A stretch of 5,718 nt of DNA. Source: Candidatus Heimdallarchaeota archaeon. GTDB lineage: Archaea; Asgardarchaeota; Heimdallarchaeia; Heimdallarchaeales; Heimdallarchaeaceae. The notes under the pieces were generated by a model. It did no database searches, was not told the origin of the DNA, and was given only the letters and a program-made list of their open reading frames with translations. Both the position numbers and the translations under genes were made by a program. Positions 5,382 to 5,718 of the stretch are shown in pieces; the stretch's first letter is position 1, and every line of letters begins with the position of its first letter. The stretch is from NCBI GenBank assembly GCA_030603505.1, contig JAUVXQ010000087.1, positions 1 through 5,718 of the forward strand. Direction: 5' to 3'.

Positions 5382-5460
5382 AGAATTCTAGATTGGTATT
5401 ACGTTATTAACAAGTACTGTATCATTAAGTGGATATTAATAACGTGTGATTATGAATTCT
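5382..5460. repeat. Nested inverted repeat, likely 3'-UTR hairpin
   Basis: The inner arms ACGTTATTAA (5401-5410) and TTAATAACGT (5436-5445) are perfect 10-bp complements. The outer arms AGAATTC (5382-5388) and GAATTCT (5454-5460) are perfect over 7 bp. The unpaired parts between them differ in length (12 and 8 bases). The structure starts 7 bases after the stop of the minus-strand zinc-finger gene and precedes the T-rich tract, so it should form in that gene's 3' untranslated RNA. A worn miniature transposon is the alternative. Confidence 0.5.
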
Positions 5461-5466
5461 CTAGTC

Positions 5467-5622
5467 TTACACCGATATATCTTCTTTCTTTGCTGTATCG
5501 AGGTCAGAATTAATATAATGAACCAGGTAGTGAGCTACACAGTAGCATTTCCCGTTTATAGTATGAATTAGATGTCTATTAGTGGCGTATCCACAGTAAC
5601 AACATATCGTTTCTTCTTGCAT
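5467..5622 (-). CDS. 51-residue zinc-finger protein (C-x2-C-x17-C-x2-H)
   Basis: ATG 5622 to TAA 5467 encodes 51 residues. C7-C8-Y-C10-G opens the fold and C26-Y-C28-V-A-H31 closes it. The ligand set C7-x2-C10-x17-C28-x2-H31 gives one zinc site of the short treble-clef/zinc-ribbon type, with ATNRHLIHTINGK between as the expected beta-hairpin and HYLVHYIN as a closing helix. A polar tail (SDLDTAKKEDISV) follows. C8, C26, H17, H20 and H35 are further possible ligands. The frame is open upstream for 24 more codons but holds no ATG, GTG or TTG, so this ATG is the only ordinary start. GATGA six bases before it is a weak ribosome binding site. A strong TATA-like box lies upstream, and a hairpin and T-tract downstream, giving a complete small transcription unit. 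Such proteins often bind nucleic acid or protein; nothing here shows which. Confidence 0.7.
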   Translation of the reverse strand: MQEETICCYCGYATNRHLIHTINGKCYCVAHYLVHYINSDLDTAKKEDISV

Positions 5623-5678
5623 TTGGTCATCTTCAACGAATTTAATTAGTTGACTAATAGAAAAACGACATATAAAAT

Positions 5679-5697
5679 TATTTATATATTTCCTTTA
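5679..5697 (-). promoter_or_regulatory. BRE/TATA promoter for the small zinc-finger gene
   Basis: The minus strand reads AAAGGA (5691-5696, BRE-like) followed directly by AATATATAAAT (5680-5690), close to the archaeal TATA consensus. It lies about 60 bases before ATG 5622, so the predicted leader is 30-40 bases long. Confidence 0.5.
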
Positions 5698-5718
5698 ATA
5701 ACTATAGATATTCTTCAA

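Noticed and set aside
5360..5412. A-rich stretch followed by GGTGAG and TTG, as the start of a plus-strand gene
   Set aside because: The frame from the TTG stops after 10 codons, and the A-run is better explained as a minus-strand T-rich terminator.
1..5718. CRISPR array, tRNA, rRNA or intact insertion sequence
   Set aside because: No regularly spaced direct repeats, no tRNA cloverleaf, no rRNA-like sequence and no intact transposase with terminal repeats was found by eye on either strand.

Overview
This AT-rich window is most likely from an archaeon. The translation signals fit an archaeal 16S rRNA tail: GGTGA lies just before the ATG of the gene at 1447-2073, and GTGAT just before the ATG at 3417. 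TATA-like boxes with purine-rich BRE-like flanks sit upstream of several starts. A short cytoplasmic-type reductive-dehalogenase-like protein, low gene density and decayed gene pieces would suit an Asgard (Heimdall/Loki-type) genome. That placement is inference; no taxonomic marker is present.

Layout. 1-378 is the 3' end of an unrecognised plus-strand gene. 379-1446 holds no convincing intact gene but has an inverted repeat and several coding-like remnants, the best being a 124-codon stop-free frame ending at 1307. 1447-2073 (minus) encodes a small protein with one N-terminal membrane anchor. 2181-2442 (plus) is a broken zinc-ribbon-like reading frame. 2479-3417 (minus) encodes a two-[4Fe-4S]-cluster protein of the reductive dehalogenase/epoxyqueuosine reductase superfamily. 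Just upstream (3521-3577) is the 3' tail of a lost paralogue, joined to a plus-strand tail of another lost gene (to 3703). 3766-5157 (minus) encodes a complete hydantoinase/dihydropyrimidinase-type cyclic amidohydrolase. 5158-5718 holds a frameshifted minus-strand tail, a T-rich probable terminator, a hairpin-forming inverted repeat and a 51-residue zinc-finger protein with its own TATA box.

The three larger intact genes share the minus strand but are 340-410 bases apart and look separately transcribed; the sequence does not link them in one pathway. I see no defence island, CRISPR array, tRNA, rRNA or intact mobile element, and no coherent new multi-gene system. The most notable signals are the paralogue relic beside the dehalogenase-like gene, the altered substrate-pocket residues of the amidohydrolase, the small zinc-finger gene, and the repeated pattern of orphan 3' gene tails. 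All family assignments come from motif recognition by eye; no database search was run.
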